This document shows positions 9,442-18,938 of a DNA stretch of 64,000 nucleotides, one piece after another. The notes beneath the pieces were generated by a model that saw only the letters and a program-made list of their open reading frames with translations, was not told the origin of the DNA and ran no database searches. The stretch's first letter is position 1. Each line of letters opens with the position of its first letter. Made by a program: the position numbers and the translations under genes. Location: the NCBI GenBank assembly GCA_965602805.1, contig CBFCZK010000004.1, forward strand, positions 1 through 64,000, written 5' to 3'. The stretch is from Thiomicrorhabdus sp965602805 (GTDB taxonomy: Bacteria; Pseudomonadota; Gammaproteobacteria; Thiomicrospirales; Thiomicrospiraceae).

Positions 9442-10713
9442 ATGCAATCGAACTTACCTTTAAACCCTTCTGAAGTTCAACAGAAACAGCTTCAGAAACT
9501 GTTATCTAAATCCTGCTTCTGGGATGACGTTGAACAAACCTTATGGATTGATTGTCGAAAAGTACTGCCACAGTTTGGTGTATTGAATGTCCCAAGTTGG
9601 GATGCTTTGACAATGAGTTCGAATGAGGTTCCTGCCTATCCAAGCAATTTAAGGATTTTGGACTGGTCTAATTACTCACAAATTTCTTATTGGCGCAAAC
9701 AGATCCCGCAATGGGTTCAAGACAGTTGCGCACTTTTCCCAACTCACCAGCTCAGTTTGTTGCATTATGTAGGCAAATATCCTCAAGTTTTAGAATTGCT
9801 TGACCATGCTCCCATGCTCGCTTGGCGCTTAATTACGTCTGGTTTGAAGGAGTCAGAAATTGTAACGTTATTGTCAGGTAAGCGCCAGATAATGGTTGGC
9901 CAAGTAGGTTGGCCTGAAAAAGTTGAGACGGTTAAGTTTTTGCGTAATTTGCGTTTACGTTTAGTAAATGATGAAATTTCCGAGCAAATTGAAGTCTGTT
10001 TAATGGATGAACAACGCTTAACTGCATTGCAGGATTTGCCAAGAATTAATTCCATGGCATTGTCACTGGCGGCACGTTTCCCTGAGTTGATTGGTTGTAA
10101 ATTACACCACGCTTTGGCACAATTGCCGTGTCGTCCGATGCAGTGTCAAAGCATGGTCGCGTTGCTTGAGGATGCTTATGTTTTGGCTGAAACATTAGGT
10201 TTATCCGCTTCTGAAGTTGATAAGGTTGGCAATTGCCGATATTTAGTCGAAGTCACCGAAACCTACCAGGCCTGGTTGAAACAAGGTTTGCTAGCCTTAA
10301 ACCTGCTGAATATACAAGTCTTAGGGGCACAAATGAGTGTCGAATCCTTGCAAGCGGCACTCTCATTTGAGCTGACGAATGAACCTCAGAGGGTTACGGA
10401 CTTTAAGGATTGGTTTTTGTTAAGCCAGTTGCAACAGCATGCGTGGTGGATTGACTATGATTCAAAAGCGGAGCTTAAGCTTAACTTTGAATCTGAAGAT
10501 AAATCGAAGCAGCACTCTCGTCATGAGCCCTCGATTGAAGCTAGACAAGTGAATTTGCTGGCTTGGACTGATGAAGATGGGGTTTGGGCGGCACTCATCG
10601 CAGAAGATTCAGCTGAAAAAAGCATCGATATTATGCGGGTGAGAGGGCTTGAAAATAGTTTGGCAGGACCAAAGCAATGGTCACAACTGCATCTATGGCA
10701 AGCGAGTCTTTAA
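9442..10713 (+). CDS. Uncharacterised 423-aa protein
   Basis: I do not recognise this family. The protein is rich in Leu, Gln and Trp, has no signal peptide or membrane segment, and looks helical in the middle (about residues 80-300). The start ATG lies 27 bp after rlmI, so it is probably cotranscribed with it. A short basic/acidic stretch (DDSKAELKL to HEPSIEARQ) separates the helical part from a C-terminal domain with alternating strands (VNLLAWTDEDGVWAAL). A palindrome copy at 10265 encodes YQAWL. Real coding is supported by the long uninterrupted frame; the function is unknown. Confidence 0.8.
   Translation: MQSNLPLNPSEVQQKQLQKLLSKSCFWDDVEQTLWIDCRKVLPQFGVLNVPSWDALTMSSNEVPAYPSNLRILDWSNYSQISYWRKQIPQWVQDSCALFPTHQLSLLHYVGKYPQVLELLDHAPMLAWRLITSGLKESEIVTLLSGKRQIMVGQVGWPEKVETVKFLRNLRLRLVNDEISEQIEVCLMDEQRLTALQDLPRINSMALSLAARFPELIGCKLHHALAQLPCRPMQCQSMVALLEDAYVLAETLGLSASEVDKVGNCRYLVEVTETYQAWLKQGLLALNLLNIQVLGAQMSVESLQAALSFELTNEPQRVTDFKDWFLLSQLQQHAWWIDYDSKAELKLNFESEDKSKQHSRHEPSIEARQVNLLAWTDEDGVWAALIAEDSAEKSIDIMRVRGLENSLAGPKQWSQLHLWQASL
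10265..10276. repeat. Iterated palindrome, copy 2
   Basis: Exact ACCAGGCCTGGT inside the orphan gene at 9442, read as Y-Q-A-W-L. Confidence 0.9.
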
Positions 10714-10800
10714 AGTTTAGAAGTCGGTTTAATAGGTTGTCGCATCCACGCTAAGCCATGCTTCTAAATCATGTTTCTAAGTCATATTAACAGATGCGAC

Positions 10801-10820
10801 AAAAAACGATTCTAATCGTT
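10801..10820 (-). terminator. Terminator overlapping the lysA stop
   Basis: On the minus strand AACGATT-AG-AATCGTT is followed by T's, and the lysA stop codon lies inside the stem. A second inverted repeat, TTGTCGCATC/GATGCGACAA (10737-10746 and 10793-10802), lies just downstream. Confidence 0.7.
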
Positions 10821-12065
10821 AATCAGCATTTCAGAACCCATTAGGTCTTCATAAGTTTCACGTGGACGAATCAACCAGGCCTGGTCACCTTGAACTATGA
10901 CTTCTGCAGCACGAGGACGCGTATTGTAGTTAGAACTCATGGTAAAACCATAAGCACCGGAAGACATGACCGCTAACAAGTCACCCTCTTTAAGATTCAG
11001 TGTTCTATCTTTGCCTAAAAAATCACCGGTCTCGCAAACAGGGCCTACAATATCCCAACTTGTTTCTAAACCATCCGTTCGTGGTGTTACAGGCTCGATT
11101 TCTTGATAAGCTTGATATAATGCAGGGCGAATCAAGTCATTCATCCCCGCATCAATGATCGCAAAGTTTTTATGCTCTGTTGGCTTCAAGTATTCGACTT
11201 CTGTTACTAACACTCCGGCATTACCCGCAATGGCACGACCAGGCTCGATAATGACTTCAATTTCTGAATCATTTAATGTAGTAATTAAAGCCTGGATATA
11301 CGATGCAATGGCTGGAGGGACTTCATCGGTATACTGAATGCCTAATCCGCCACCTAGATCTAAGTGATGAATATCAATCCCCATTTCCGCTAAGATTGCT
11401 TTTAAGGTTAATACCCGTTCTAAAGCGTCAACAAAAGGCGTAATTTCTGTCAGCTGTGAACCGATATGGCAATCAATTCCCACAGGATTGATATGCGAAC
11501 ATGCACACGCATCGGCATATAACTCTGGCGCGGTATTGATATCTACCCCAAATTTATTGTCTTTAAGGCCGGTTGAAATATAGGGATGGGTTTTGGCATC
11601 AACATCTGGGTTGACGCGAATTGAGATATTGGCGATTAAATCCATCGATTCGGCAACCGCTTGAATGCGATCTAGCTCGGCATGTGATTCTAAATTAAAA
11701 CAACGGATACCGACTTCTAAAGCACGACGAATTTCAGTTGACTGTTTAGCAACACCTGAAAACACAACCTTTTTAGGGTCGCCACCGGCACGTAAAACGC
11801 GTTCAAGTTCGCCTTGAGAAACGATATCAAAACCGGCACCCAGCTTTGCTAAACTTTGTAATACTGCAATGTTCGAATTGGTTTTAACCGCATAACAAAC
11901 CAAATGAGGTTGGCTTCCAAAAGCGGTATCAAAGGCCAACCAGCGGTTCTCGAATTCTGTTTTAGAATAAACATACAATGGCGTGCCATATTTTTTGGCT
12001 AAAGTCTCTACAGAGACATTTTCGGCATGAAGCGTGTTGTTTTTAAGTTGGAAAGCGTGAGTCAT
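10812..12065 (-). CDS. lysA: Diaminopimelate decarboxylase
   Basis: Converts meso-diaminopimelate to lysine plus CO2 with PLP, the last step of lysine synthesis. The 417-aa fold-III enzyme has the PLP lysine in YAVKTNSN (Lys61), the glycine-rich phosphate-binding segment HLDLGGGLGIQY, EPGRAIAGNAG, and the active-site Cys in GPVCETGDFLG. Length is normal. It overlaps lptM by four bases (ATGA), so the two are translationally coupled. dapF, often next in this cluster, is absent here. A palindrome copy near the C-terminus (10874) encodes DQAWLI. Confidence 0.97.
   Translation of the reverse strand: MTHAFQLKNNTLHAENVSVETLAKKYGTPLYVYSKTEFENRWLAFDTAFGSQPHLVCYAVKTNSNIAVLQSLAKLGAGFDIVSQGELERVLRAGGDPKKVVFSGVAKQSTEIRRALEVGIRCFNLESHAELDRIQAVAESMDLIANISIRVNPDVDAKTHPYISTGLKDNKFGVDINTAPELYADACACSHINPVGIDCHIGSQLTEITPFVDALERVLTLKAILAEMGIDIHHLDLGGGLGIQYTDEVPPAIASYIQALITTLNDSEIEVIIEPGRAIAGNAGVLVTEVEYLKPTEHKNFAIIDAGMNDLIRPALYQAYQEIEPVTPRTDGLETSWDIVGPVCETGDFLGKDRTLNLKEGDLLAVMSSGAYGFTMSSNYNTRPRAAEVIVQGDQAWLIRPRETYEDLMGSEMLIND
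10874..10885. repeat. Iterated palindrome, copy 3
   Basis: Exact copy in lysA, read on the minus strand as D-Q-A-W-L. Confidence 0.9.
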
Positions 12066-12229
12066 TTTGATTCCTGAAAACTAATTAATCGCAGGTTGGC
12101 GTGAGCAGAAGAGCTTGCTTGCTCCATCTTTTGTGGGGCTTCTTCAGGTAGCGTTAATGGACTTTTTTTGCCACAGCCTGAGATAGAAGTAGCCAGCACT
12201 ATTAAAAACAAACTTAAGGGTAAACGCAT
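12062..12229 (-). CDS. lptM: LPS translocon maturation chaperone LptM-like lipoprotein
   Basis: A small lipoprotein of 55 aa starting at the internal ATG (MRLPLSLFLIVL). A longer frame up to 12295 exists but would put 22 odd residues before the signal peptide. It shows a signal peptide, a lipobox ending SISGC and the family signature CGKKSPLTLP just after the lipidated Cys. In E. coli LptM assists disulfide maturation of LptD. Its place immediately upstream of lysA, with a 4-base overlap, is the usual gammaproteobacterial context. Confidence 0.85.
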   Translation of the reverse strand: MRLPLSLFLIVLATSISGCGKKSPLTLPEEAPQKMEQASSSAHANLRLISFQESK

Positions 12230-12404
12230 AAAAATCAGCCATTGGTTTTGGGTGTTTCTTAGGCACCCGTGGTAAGTGTTATTAGGAGGTTGCATTCGCT
12301 GAACAAGCCTATTTCAATAATCATTTATAGAATCTTGATAGAAATCATTGTTTAATGAAGCGTGCTTCCCTTAAAATGAAGGATATTTTATCAGAAACGA
12401 GCGT

Positions 12405-13073
12405 GTGACAATGCAAGAAGCGAAGCAAGAATTGCCAATTATTCTAGAACCGAAAAGTGCCGCCACTTCTGCGGTGATCTGGTTACATGGTTTAGGGGCC
12501 GATGGTAATGACTTTGCAGGGCTGGTACCTGAATTGGATTTACCAACGCATCATGGCATTCGTTTTGTGTTTCCGCATGCTGAGATACAAGCCGTGACCA
12601 TAAATGGTGGCATGACCATGCGTTCATGGTATGACATTCGAACGACTGATTTTATGAATGATATTGATGCCGCAGGTATCAGGGTCTCTTGTTATCAAAT
12701 ATATGCCTTAATTCAACAGCAGATTGACGCGGGCATTTCCGTTGATAAAATTGTCTTGGCAGGCTTTTCACAAGGCGGCTTAATTGCCTTACATGCCGGA
12801 TTGAGTTTTAGCCAACCTTTAGCGGGTATTATGGCGTTATCAACCTATTGCCCAATGACCGAACAATTTCATCTGCACCGCCAAACGCCTGTTTTAATGG
12901 CGCATGGAAAATTTGATACCGTTATTCCAATCAGTGTCGCCAAGCAATCTGCTGAGGCTTTAACGACTCGTGGTTATGCGATTGAATGGCAGGAGTATCC
13001 AATGGAGCATCAAGTCTGTGTCGAGGAGATCACTGAAATCTCCATCTGGTTGACCAAGACTTTAGCACTTTAG
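12405..13073 (+). CDS. Carboxylesterase / acyl-protein thioesterase-like hydrolase
   Basis: An alpha/beta hydrolase of the phospholipase/carboxylesterase family, 222 aa, without a signal peptide, so cytoplasmic. The catalytic triad is visible: Ser122 in GFSQGG, Asp171 in HGKFDTVIP and His202 in MEHQV. The oxyanion segment is WLHGLGADGNDF. The frame opens with GTG at 12405; the ATG two codons later (12411) is an equally good start. Substrates are short-chain esters or acyl groups; the exact one cannot be read from sequence. It diverges from lptM-lysA. Confidence 0.9.
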   Translation: MTMQEAKQELPIILEPKSAATSAVIWLHGLGADGNDFAGLVPELDLPTHHGIRFVFPHAEIQAVTINGGMTMRSWYDIRTTDFMNDIDAAGIRVSCYQIYALIQQQIDAGISVDKIVLAGFSQGGLIALHAGLSFSQPLAGIMALSTYCPMTEQFHLHRQTPVLMAHGKFDTVIPISVAKQSAEALTTRGYAIEWQEYPMEHQVCVEEITEISIWLTKTLAL

Positions 13074-13179
13074 TAGTTATAAGTGAATTCAAGCTCTAAA
13101 TCATCTGCTCATTAGGGATTAACTCTTATGCGGAACTCTGCCTTAAAGCTCAGCCATACAATATAGAAAGGAGAACGTT

Positions 13180-13686
13180 TTGACCCACCAACAGCAGTGT
13201 TTGGCCTTTTTTAAATCCCGTTTGAGCCTTATGTTAAGCACTTCTAATTCACAAGGTATATTGGAAACTAGCGTTGCGCCTTTTGTCAGTGATGGTGAAC
13301 ATCTTTACTTGTTTATTAGTGAACTGGCTTTACATACGCGGAATATTCTACAGTTGATAAGCACACAAGAAGGCGTTTCGCCACCAGGCCTGGTCAGTTG
13401 TCTGTTGGTTGCTGATGAAGTGGAAACCGAGCAAATGTTTGCACGTCAACGCTTGACGATGCAATTAGATTTGGCTGAAATTCACCGTGACACCGATAAG
13501 TTTGAATCGGTAATGGGATTATTTGAATCTCAATTTGGTGATGTCATCACGTTACTGCAAAGTTTACCTGATTTCCATTTGATTCAGTTAAGACCACTCA
13601 GTGGTGGCTATGTTAAAGGATTCGGCCAAGCGTTTACTTTTGAGGGCTATCCCTGTAATAAATTAAGCCCGGTTAAACGATTGTGA
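13180..13686 (+). CDS. HugZ/HutZ-type heme utilisation protein
   Basis: A small FMN-binding split-barrel protein (168 aa) of the pyridoxamine-phosphate-oxidase-like group used in heme iron recovery. The C-terminal signature RPLSGGYVKGFGQAF matches HugZ/HutZ. The frame starts with TTG at 13180, supported by a strong AAGGAG six bases upstream. No heme transporter lies nearby; feoABC follows 2.6 kb later. The role is inferred from family resemblance. A palindrome copy (13383) encodes PPGLV. Confidence 0.82.
   Translation: MTHQQQCLAFFKSRLSLMLSTSNSQGILETSVAPFVSDGEHLYLFISELALHTRNILQLISTQEGVSPPGLVSCLLVADEVETEQMFARQRLTMQLDLAEIHRDTDKFESVMGLFESQFGDVITLLQSLPDFHLIQLRPLSGGYVKGFGQAFTFEGYPCNKLSPVKRL
13383..13394. 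repeat. Iterated palindrome, copy 4
   Basis: Exact copy in the HugZ-like gene, read as P-P-G-L-V. Confidence 0.9.
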
Positions 13687-13730
13687 GCGATTTAATGGAA
13701 GTATGTAATAGATGATAAAAGGAACTTTTC

Positions 13731-14651
13731 ATGACGAGCCCTAGGCGTTATTTTCGCTATGATGTGCTACTGCCTATGCACTTAGAGCCTGTGGATCGCT
13801 ACGGTAAGCACCTTGGTGCGGATCGTCGTCAATTAATCAGTGAGCAGGAGGAGGTGCATTTAACGGAGTTAAATAATCAGTTAGACGATTGGTTGGGCAA
13901 GGTTTTTAATGCCAGTTCAAATGCTTTGTATGTCTTTTATGTATTGAATCATAGAATCGATTTTATGTGGTGGATGACGGATTTATTGATGGAGTCGAAT
14001 GATCCTCGTCAGCAGAATGATTATAAGTTTCGCTCCAAAGAAGATCTAAAGTTCACACCACCGAGCAGTAAAAAAGCCTCGAGTATTGCGCCGCTTATTC
14101 AAGGGTTGTACAAGACGATTGATCTGTATGTTGTTGAATTGCAAACGGTGATTCAGAAGAGTGTTGCCGGTAAAATATTCCTTTATCCATGGCCTTCGCA
14201 AGGACTGTTTAGAGCCACCGAATATGTTAAAAATCTAGATGAGCTAGCGGATTCAGGAGTTTTACCTGCGAAAGTGCTTAAGTTGATGATTGAGAAGCTC
14301 AATCTTCAGGCGACTGTTTTAGAGCGTTTAAAAGGCGTCTATCGTAAAGTTTCTCGAGCAGATGAGTGGCTAACTTACCAGGCCAACTTGAGTTGCGGTG
14401 GATTTAGCTTTTTAACCAATGATGCTTATCCTGTTTTTGGAAATATGGATATTTTTATGGAAATCGATGACGAGGTTATGGTCTGTCGTGGAAAAATCCT
14501 GTCGCAGGTCACCATGGGCGATGGGTCGCTTAAGTATCGTATAGGTGTTGAATTTGATTTGCTGACTGGCGAACAAGCGCATGCGATTACTCTGTTTTTA
14601 CAGCACAAAGAGATTAAGGATGCGATGGCAACGGTGGCTTTGCCTTTTTAG
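13731..14651 (+). CDS. PilZ-like protein with a large helical insertion
   Basis: A 306-aa protein. The PilZ start motif sits at the extreme N-terminus (SPRRYFRYDVLLP) while the second motif and barrel strands are at the C-terminus (NLSCGGFSFLT from about 219, then RIGVEFDLL). Between them lie about 190 mostly helical residues. The pieces together would form one c-di-GMP-binding barrel with an inserted helical domain. The first motif is RxxxR, the second a relaxed DxSxxG (NLSCGG). A paralogue-like gene lies at 15258 on the other strand. Binding of c-di-GMP is plausible, not proven. It starts 44 bp after the HugZ-like gene, behind AAAGGA. Confidence 0.72.
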   Translation: MTSPRRYFRYDVLLPMHLEPVDRYGKHLGADRRQLISEQEEVHLTELNNQLDDWLGKVFNASSNALYVFYVLNHRIDFMWWMTDLLMESNDPRQQNDYKFRSKEDLKFTPPSSKKASSIAPLIQGLYKTIDLYVVELQTVIQKSVAGKIFLYPWPSQGLFRATEYVKNLDELADSGVLPAKVLKLMIEKLNLQATVLERLKGVYRKVSRADEWLTYQANLSCGGFSFLTNDAYPVFGNMDIFMEIDDEVMVCRGKILSQVTMGDGSLKYRIGVEFDLLTGEQAHAITLFLQHKEIKDAMATVALPF

Positions 14652-14716
14652 AGGGGGAGGCACTGGCTTAGATAGAGTTGGGTCTGTTTTAAAACGGTTG
14701 TCGAAGTGGTTATAGT

Positions 14717-15139
14717 TTAGCCCTTACGTTGAACATATTTAATGTTTTGTTGTTTAACTTGCAGTGCATTCTTTATCCACGCCGCCATTTGCGGATGATC
14801 ATGGATTAACGCTTGATACAACTCACCAATACTTTCTCCTTGCATGTTGTATGCAAAAGTAGAAATCTCAATTAATTTATCAATATATCGATTGGGAAAG
14901 TGGAGTTGAACTTGAAAGTAGCTGACTTTAGTGAGAATAACGGCGTTCAGGACTTCGTCCCACTGGTCTCGCGTTAACGTTGGGTGTTGCTCCATTGAAA
15001 ACTGGCTAGGACCGTCTAAACGAATCGTTAATAACTCTTTTAAGCTCGAGAACCGGATTAAATCTAATGCGGGTTCACGGATGGACAGCGGTAAACTGTC
15101 CATAAAAGTTGGATCAACATCGTGACTACTTCCTGGCAT
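14717..15139 (-). CDS. Uncharacterised 140-aa protein between two PilZ-like genes
   Basis: Not recognised. The protein is soluble with no signal peptide, and a proline-poor middle part is probably alpha-helical. It is on the same strand as the PilZ-like gene at 15258-16199, 118 bp downstream of it, so it may be cotranscribed. It is convergent with the PilZ-like gene at 13731. No cysteine or metal motif is seen. Confidence 0.65.
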   Translation of the reverse strand: MPGSSHDVDPTFMDSLPLSIREPALDLIRFSSLKELLTIRLDGPSQFSMEQHPTLTRDQWDEVLNAVILTKVSYFQVQLHFPNRYIDKLIEISTFAYNMQGESIGELYQALIHDHPQMAAWIKNALQVKQQNIKYVQRKG

Positions 15140-15257
15140 GGTGCTTAGTTCTCTTAAGGTTTATTCGACCTGACTGTTGTTTGGGCCTTAAGCTTTTATA
15201 GGCTTTAAAGGGTACTAAATTATTAAAGGTTCTTAGCGTGTACTTGAAAAAGTCTCT

Positions 15258-16199
15258 TTAAAAAACCATTTTCATACACTCTTTAACTTCTTGTTTTTGA
15301 ATTTCTTGCTGCAAAAAATCCTGGTCTCTGCCGTTTGGAAATTCAAAGTTAATGGCAATGCGTTCCATTTTTTTGCGCTCATCCGTACGGATATCCACCA
15401 CGCTGCCTTCAAAAGGTAAGACACGATCCTGCTCTTCAAAGTAGAGGAAAATATCTACTCTGGAGTACAAATCATAACGTTTGTCCATATGTACCGCTAG
15501 ACCACTGGCACTGGTGTTGGAATCTCTCAGAACCCACTCCTGTGGAAACTGCTTCAGGTAATTGTCATCATTGATCTGGCGATAAATTTCTAAATAGGCA
15601 TCCATAAACTTTGTGAGATTTAATATGGCTTGTATCAATGGAATTTTTTCAAACTTGGGTGCCTGGAATATAGAAATCATTTCATCAACTTTAAAACCAA
15701 CTGGCAAGTGCCCAGAAACTTCAAAATGTGTAGGCGTCGATTTATCAATGCTTTCAACGATTCGGTTGAGAAACGCTAGGTACTTATCTTCAATCATCTG
15801 TAAGTATTGAAACGTTTTTGGCGAAGAAGCTTGAATTCGAATCGCTTGTTTAAAACCTTGCTGATGTTGTTTTACACGCATCCAATAACTAGGGTCTTTT
15901 CTAGGATTTTGACCTTGAGAAATGGATTTAGCACACTCCCCAAAAAACTCAATATATTGGATGATTTCTGTAAATATTTCCGTTAATAAGGAATTTTGCT
16001 CTTGAATACGATCAACCGATTGCAGAGTGAAGTTTTTGTTTGCTTCAATCTTGCTCAGCAAGCTGGCGGGAAAATAATCTGCACCGGTCGCATAAATTTC
16101 TCGGTCTTTAATCGGTGATCTGGGCACAATGAAATAACGTAGTGGCATATTCACACGGTGAAATCGACGAGCATTGCCTTTTCTAAACCATTTATTCAT
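15258..16199 (-). CDS. Second split-PilZ-like protein
   Basis: A 313-aa protein with the same layout as the gene at 13731: an N-terminal RRFHRVNMPLRYFI motif, roughly 200 helical residues, then a C-terminal SNTSASGLAVHM segment and barrel strands (IAINFEFPN). The second motif is N-T-S-A-S-G, again a variant of DxSxxG. The conserved Arg pair and the Ser/Gly remain, so ligand binding is possible but uncertain. It is a likely distant paralogue of the 13731 product. The ATG at 16199 follows the minus-strand GGGGGA well. Confidence 0.65.
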   Translation of the reverse strand: MNKWFRKGNARRFHRVNMPLRYFIVPRSPIKDREIYATGADYFPASLLSKIEANKNFTLQSVDRIQEQNSLLTEIFTEIIQYIEFFGECAKSISQGQNPRKDPSYWMRVKQHQQGFKQAIRIQASSPKTFQYLQMIEDKYLAFLNRIVESIDKSTPTHFEVSGHLPVGFKVDEMISIFQAPKFEKIPLIQAILNLTKFMDAYLEIYRQINDDNYLKQFPQEWVLRDSNTSASGLAVHMDKRYDLYSRVDIFLYFEEQDRVLPFEGSVVDIRTDERKKMERIAINFEFPNGRDQDFLQQEIQKQEVKECMKMVF

Positions 16200-16288
16200 T
16201 TTGTAGGGGGAATCCTAGCAAGTAACCAATTTGATTTTATTCTGCTAATGACTACATGTAGTGAGTAATAGAACGAATAGAATTTATT

Positions 16289-16555
16289 CTAAAGAATTTG
16301 AATGGGAATTGATAGGCTTTTTAAGCGTTTATCCACCCATTGATAGGTAGGGCCTAAAGAATTCTGTGAGCAGCCCGTTGAACATTCTTGGGTAGAGCAA
16401 GATGAGGCGTTGATTTCTTGAACGTGTCCCTGTTTTAAAAGGGGAGTAATCAAACCTAAAGCCGCTTCATCAGTGAGATCGAAATGGTTTTTGATGTCCG
16501 CTAACGTGACTTGTTCATGCTGTTTGATGTATTTTTTTAAGTCTAATAAAATCAT
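16289..16555 (-). CDS. feoC: FeoC-like winged-helix regulator
   Basis: The last gene of the ferrous iron uptake operon, 88 aa. It has an N-terminal winged helix (LKKYIKQHEQVTLADIKNHF) followed by a wing with the cysteines CSTQECSTGC, three Cys in CxxxxCxxxC spacing. FeoC proteins usually use about four Cys to bind an Fe-S cluster; here I see only three, so the cluster site may differ. It lies 70 bp downstream of feoB on the same strand. Confidence 0.85.
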   Translation of the reverse strand: MILLDLKKYIKQHEQVTLADIKNHFDLTDEAALGLITPLLKQGHVQEINASSCSTQECSTGCSQNSLGPTYQWVDKRLKSLSIPIQIL

Positions 16556-16625
16556 GGGTTTTCCTAGACGAATTCAAACGTAAAGAGGGAGTGATAACGC
16601 CACTTAAAGTGGTGTGTTAACTCCC

Positions 16626-18938
16626 CTATTTTAGGTCTGATTTTAAACGATATTTTTGTCCGACTCTACGCAAGCTAAGATAGAGGGCTAACGTGGTGGA
16701 TGCGATGAGGCCAAGCCAAATAGCAGAGCTGGTGGGGTGTTGGTTAAAGGTTGCGATTTGAAAGAAACCAACTGCAACGCTGTAGCCTAAAAACATGCTC
16801 CAACCGCCACTATAGAGCGCCCAGCGCCAGCCTAATTCTTGTTTAATTGCACCGAAGGTAGCAACACATGGAAAGTAGAGCAAAATCAAAAGTAGGTATG
16901 CATAGGCACCAATATCGCCTTTAAAATGCATCGCCATTTTATCGAGTGTTGATAGCGTAAAGCCTTGTTCTTCTGCAATAATTAACTTGTCTTCGACGTT
17001 TTCAATGGACTGTAGTCCTAAGGGGTCTACCACATTGGTCACAATGCCTGATATATTCGCAGGGATCGTCCCAAGCGCGGTTTGCATTGCGCCTATAAAA
17101 TCGTAAGTCTCGTCTCTTTCAAGTGACGTCTTTTCTTTTTGGTAGAGTGCATCCAGAGAACCAACGACAACCTCTTTGGCTAATAAACCGGTTATAAGAC
17201 CCACTGTCGCCGGCCAGTTTTCTTCGGTAATCCCTAAGGGTGCGACGACAGGCGTAGCAACCTTAGCGACGGTGCTCAGTACCGAGGTCGGCTGGTTTTC
17301 ATGGCCGAAAGTTCCATCGGTCCCTAGGCTATTAAAAAAGTTGAGCGCTAAGACCACTAAAACAATAATTTTACCGGCGTCTAAAATAAAGCTTTTCAAC
17401 TTATTACGGGTATTGATGGCGACATTGATAATTGCTGGTTTATGGTAGATGGGCAGCTCCATTAATAATGCAGGTGCTTCACCAGGGAGTAAGGTATTTT
17501 TTAAGAGAAGTGCTGTTAGGGTCGCAGCGAGTATGCCAATCAAATACAGTGAGAAAACGATCAGTGCGGCGTGTTCGGTAAAGAAAGCGGTCGCAAACAT
17601 CACGTACACTGTTAAACGTGCACTACAAGACATAAACGGTGTCATCATAATAGTCATAATGCGATCGCGCTGATCGGGCAGGGTACGGGTTGCTAATACC
17701 GCTGGAATATTACAGCCAAAACCAACCACCAGCGGAATAAATGCTTGCCCAGAGAGGCCTAAACGGCGCATTAAACCATCCATTATTAGGGCGGCACGTT
17801 GCATATAGCCGGTCTCTTCCATAATGGAGAGCAACAGGAATAGCGCGCCGATGACCGGAATAAAGGTGGCGACAACTTGGATACCACCACCAATACCTTG
17901 TGCTAAAAATGCAATAAGCCAGTTGGGGGCATTGACCGATTGTAAAAGAGCGGTTGGTCCATCTACAAACAGTGCTTGCGCACCCAAGTCAAAGAAGTCT
18001 AAGAATGCGTTACCGACCGTCACTGAGAGTGCAAAAACTAAATACATTATGCCTAAAAATATAGGCATGCCTAGTAGGGGGTGTAGCATCCAACGGTCTA
18101 TTTGGTCGGTCGTGTTGCGAGTGAACTGGTCAGTATGAGTTTGGCTAGAATGGGCGGCATCGTGTGCAAATTGAAAGTATAAGTCGGCCGAAATGAGGAG
18201 TAAATCTTCATCATAGTGGGTTTCTAAGCGTTGTTTTTCGGACATGCAAAAGCTGCGTAACTCTAAAGGAGTCTGCTCTGGATGAATCAACATTTGAAGT
18301 GTTTTCCAGCAAGACTCAGAGTCGGCGTTTTCCTGAGCGTTGCGCACAGCATGCACCGAGTTATGTAGCTCTTCAGGCAGATCAAAATGCAGCTCTGAAC
18401 GCTTGTTAATCAGTTCTGGTAGCTGTTGTTTAAGGTGGTCTATGCCTTTGTTGTAATAAGCTGAAATAGGGATGACGGGGCAACCTAAGTGTTCCGCGAG
18501 TTTATCGGGGTCAATGTTCAGATTGCGTTCATTCAGTAGATCCATGCGGTTTAACACGACGACGACCGGTAATCCCATGTGCAACAGTTGAGCGGTTAAG
18601 AATAGTTGGCGCTCTAAACTGGTCGCATCAACCACATTAATGATTAAGTCGGCAGGCTGGCACTGTAAATAGTCGCAAGCCACTTTTTCATCTAAACCCG
18701 AATGAGAAGATTTCTCAAGGCTATAAACTCCAGGTAAATCGATCAGATGGTAATCTTTTTGATTAAGTTCAAAGTTCCCTGTTTTTTGTTCAACGGTAAC
18801 GCCCGGCCAATTTCCGGTGGTCTGTTGAGAGCCTGTCAGACGGTTAAAAAGGGTGGTTTTCCCACAGTTAGGGTTACCAATCAATGCAATTTGGTAAGCA
18901 TGCTTTTTGAGTTTAATTCGGGGTTTAATGACGGTCAT
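16626..18938 (-). CDS. feoB: Ferrous iron transporter FeoB
   Basis: GTP-dependent inner-membrane Fe(II) permease, 770 aa, normal length. The N-terminal G domain has P-loop GNPNCGKTTLF, switch region NWPGVTVEQ and DLPGVYSL, then NRMD. It is followed by the GDI-like helical part and a membrane domain with two gate repeats and conserved cysteines (GFGCNIPA, PFMSCSARL). The start overlaps the end of feoA by four bases (ATGA), so the genes are translationally coupled. Confidence 0.98.
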   Translation of the reverse strand: MTVIKPRIKLKKHAYQIALIGNPNCGKTTLFNRLTGSQQTTGNWPGVTVEQKTGNFELNQKDYHLIDLPGVYSLEKSSHSGLDEKVACDYLQCQPADLIINVVDATSLERQLFLTAQLLHMGLPVVVVLNRMDLLNERNLNIDPDKLAEHLGCPVIPISAYYNKGIDHLKQQLPELINKRSELHFDLPEELHNSVHAVRNAQENADSESCWKTLQMLIHPEQTPLELRSFCMSEKQRLETHYDEDLLLISADLYFQFAHDAAHSSQTHTDQFTRNTTDQIDRWMLHPLLGMPIFLGIMYLVFALSVTVGNAFLDFFDLGAQALFVDGPTALLQSVNAPNWLIAFLAQGIGGGIQVVATFIPVIGALFLLLSIMEETGYMQRAALIMDGLMRRLGLSGQAFIPLVVGFGCNIPAVLATRTLPDQRDRIMTIMMTPFMSCSARLTVYVMFATAFFTEHAALIVFSLYLIGILAATLTALLLKNTLLPGEAPALLMELPIYHKPAIINVAINTRNKLKSFILDAGKIIVLVVLALNFFNSLGTDGTFGHENQPTSVLSTVAKVATPVVAPLGITEENWPATVGLITGLLAKEVVVGSLDALYQKEKTSLERDETYDFIGAMQTALGTIPANISGIVTNVVDPLGLQSIENVEDKLIIAEEQGFTLSTLDKMAMHFKGDIGAYAYLLLILLYFPCVATFGAIKQELGWRWALYSGGWSMFLGYSVAVGFFQIATFNQHPTSSAIWLGLIASTTLALYLSLRRVGQKYRLKSDLK

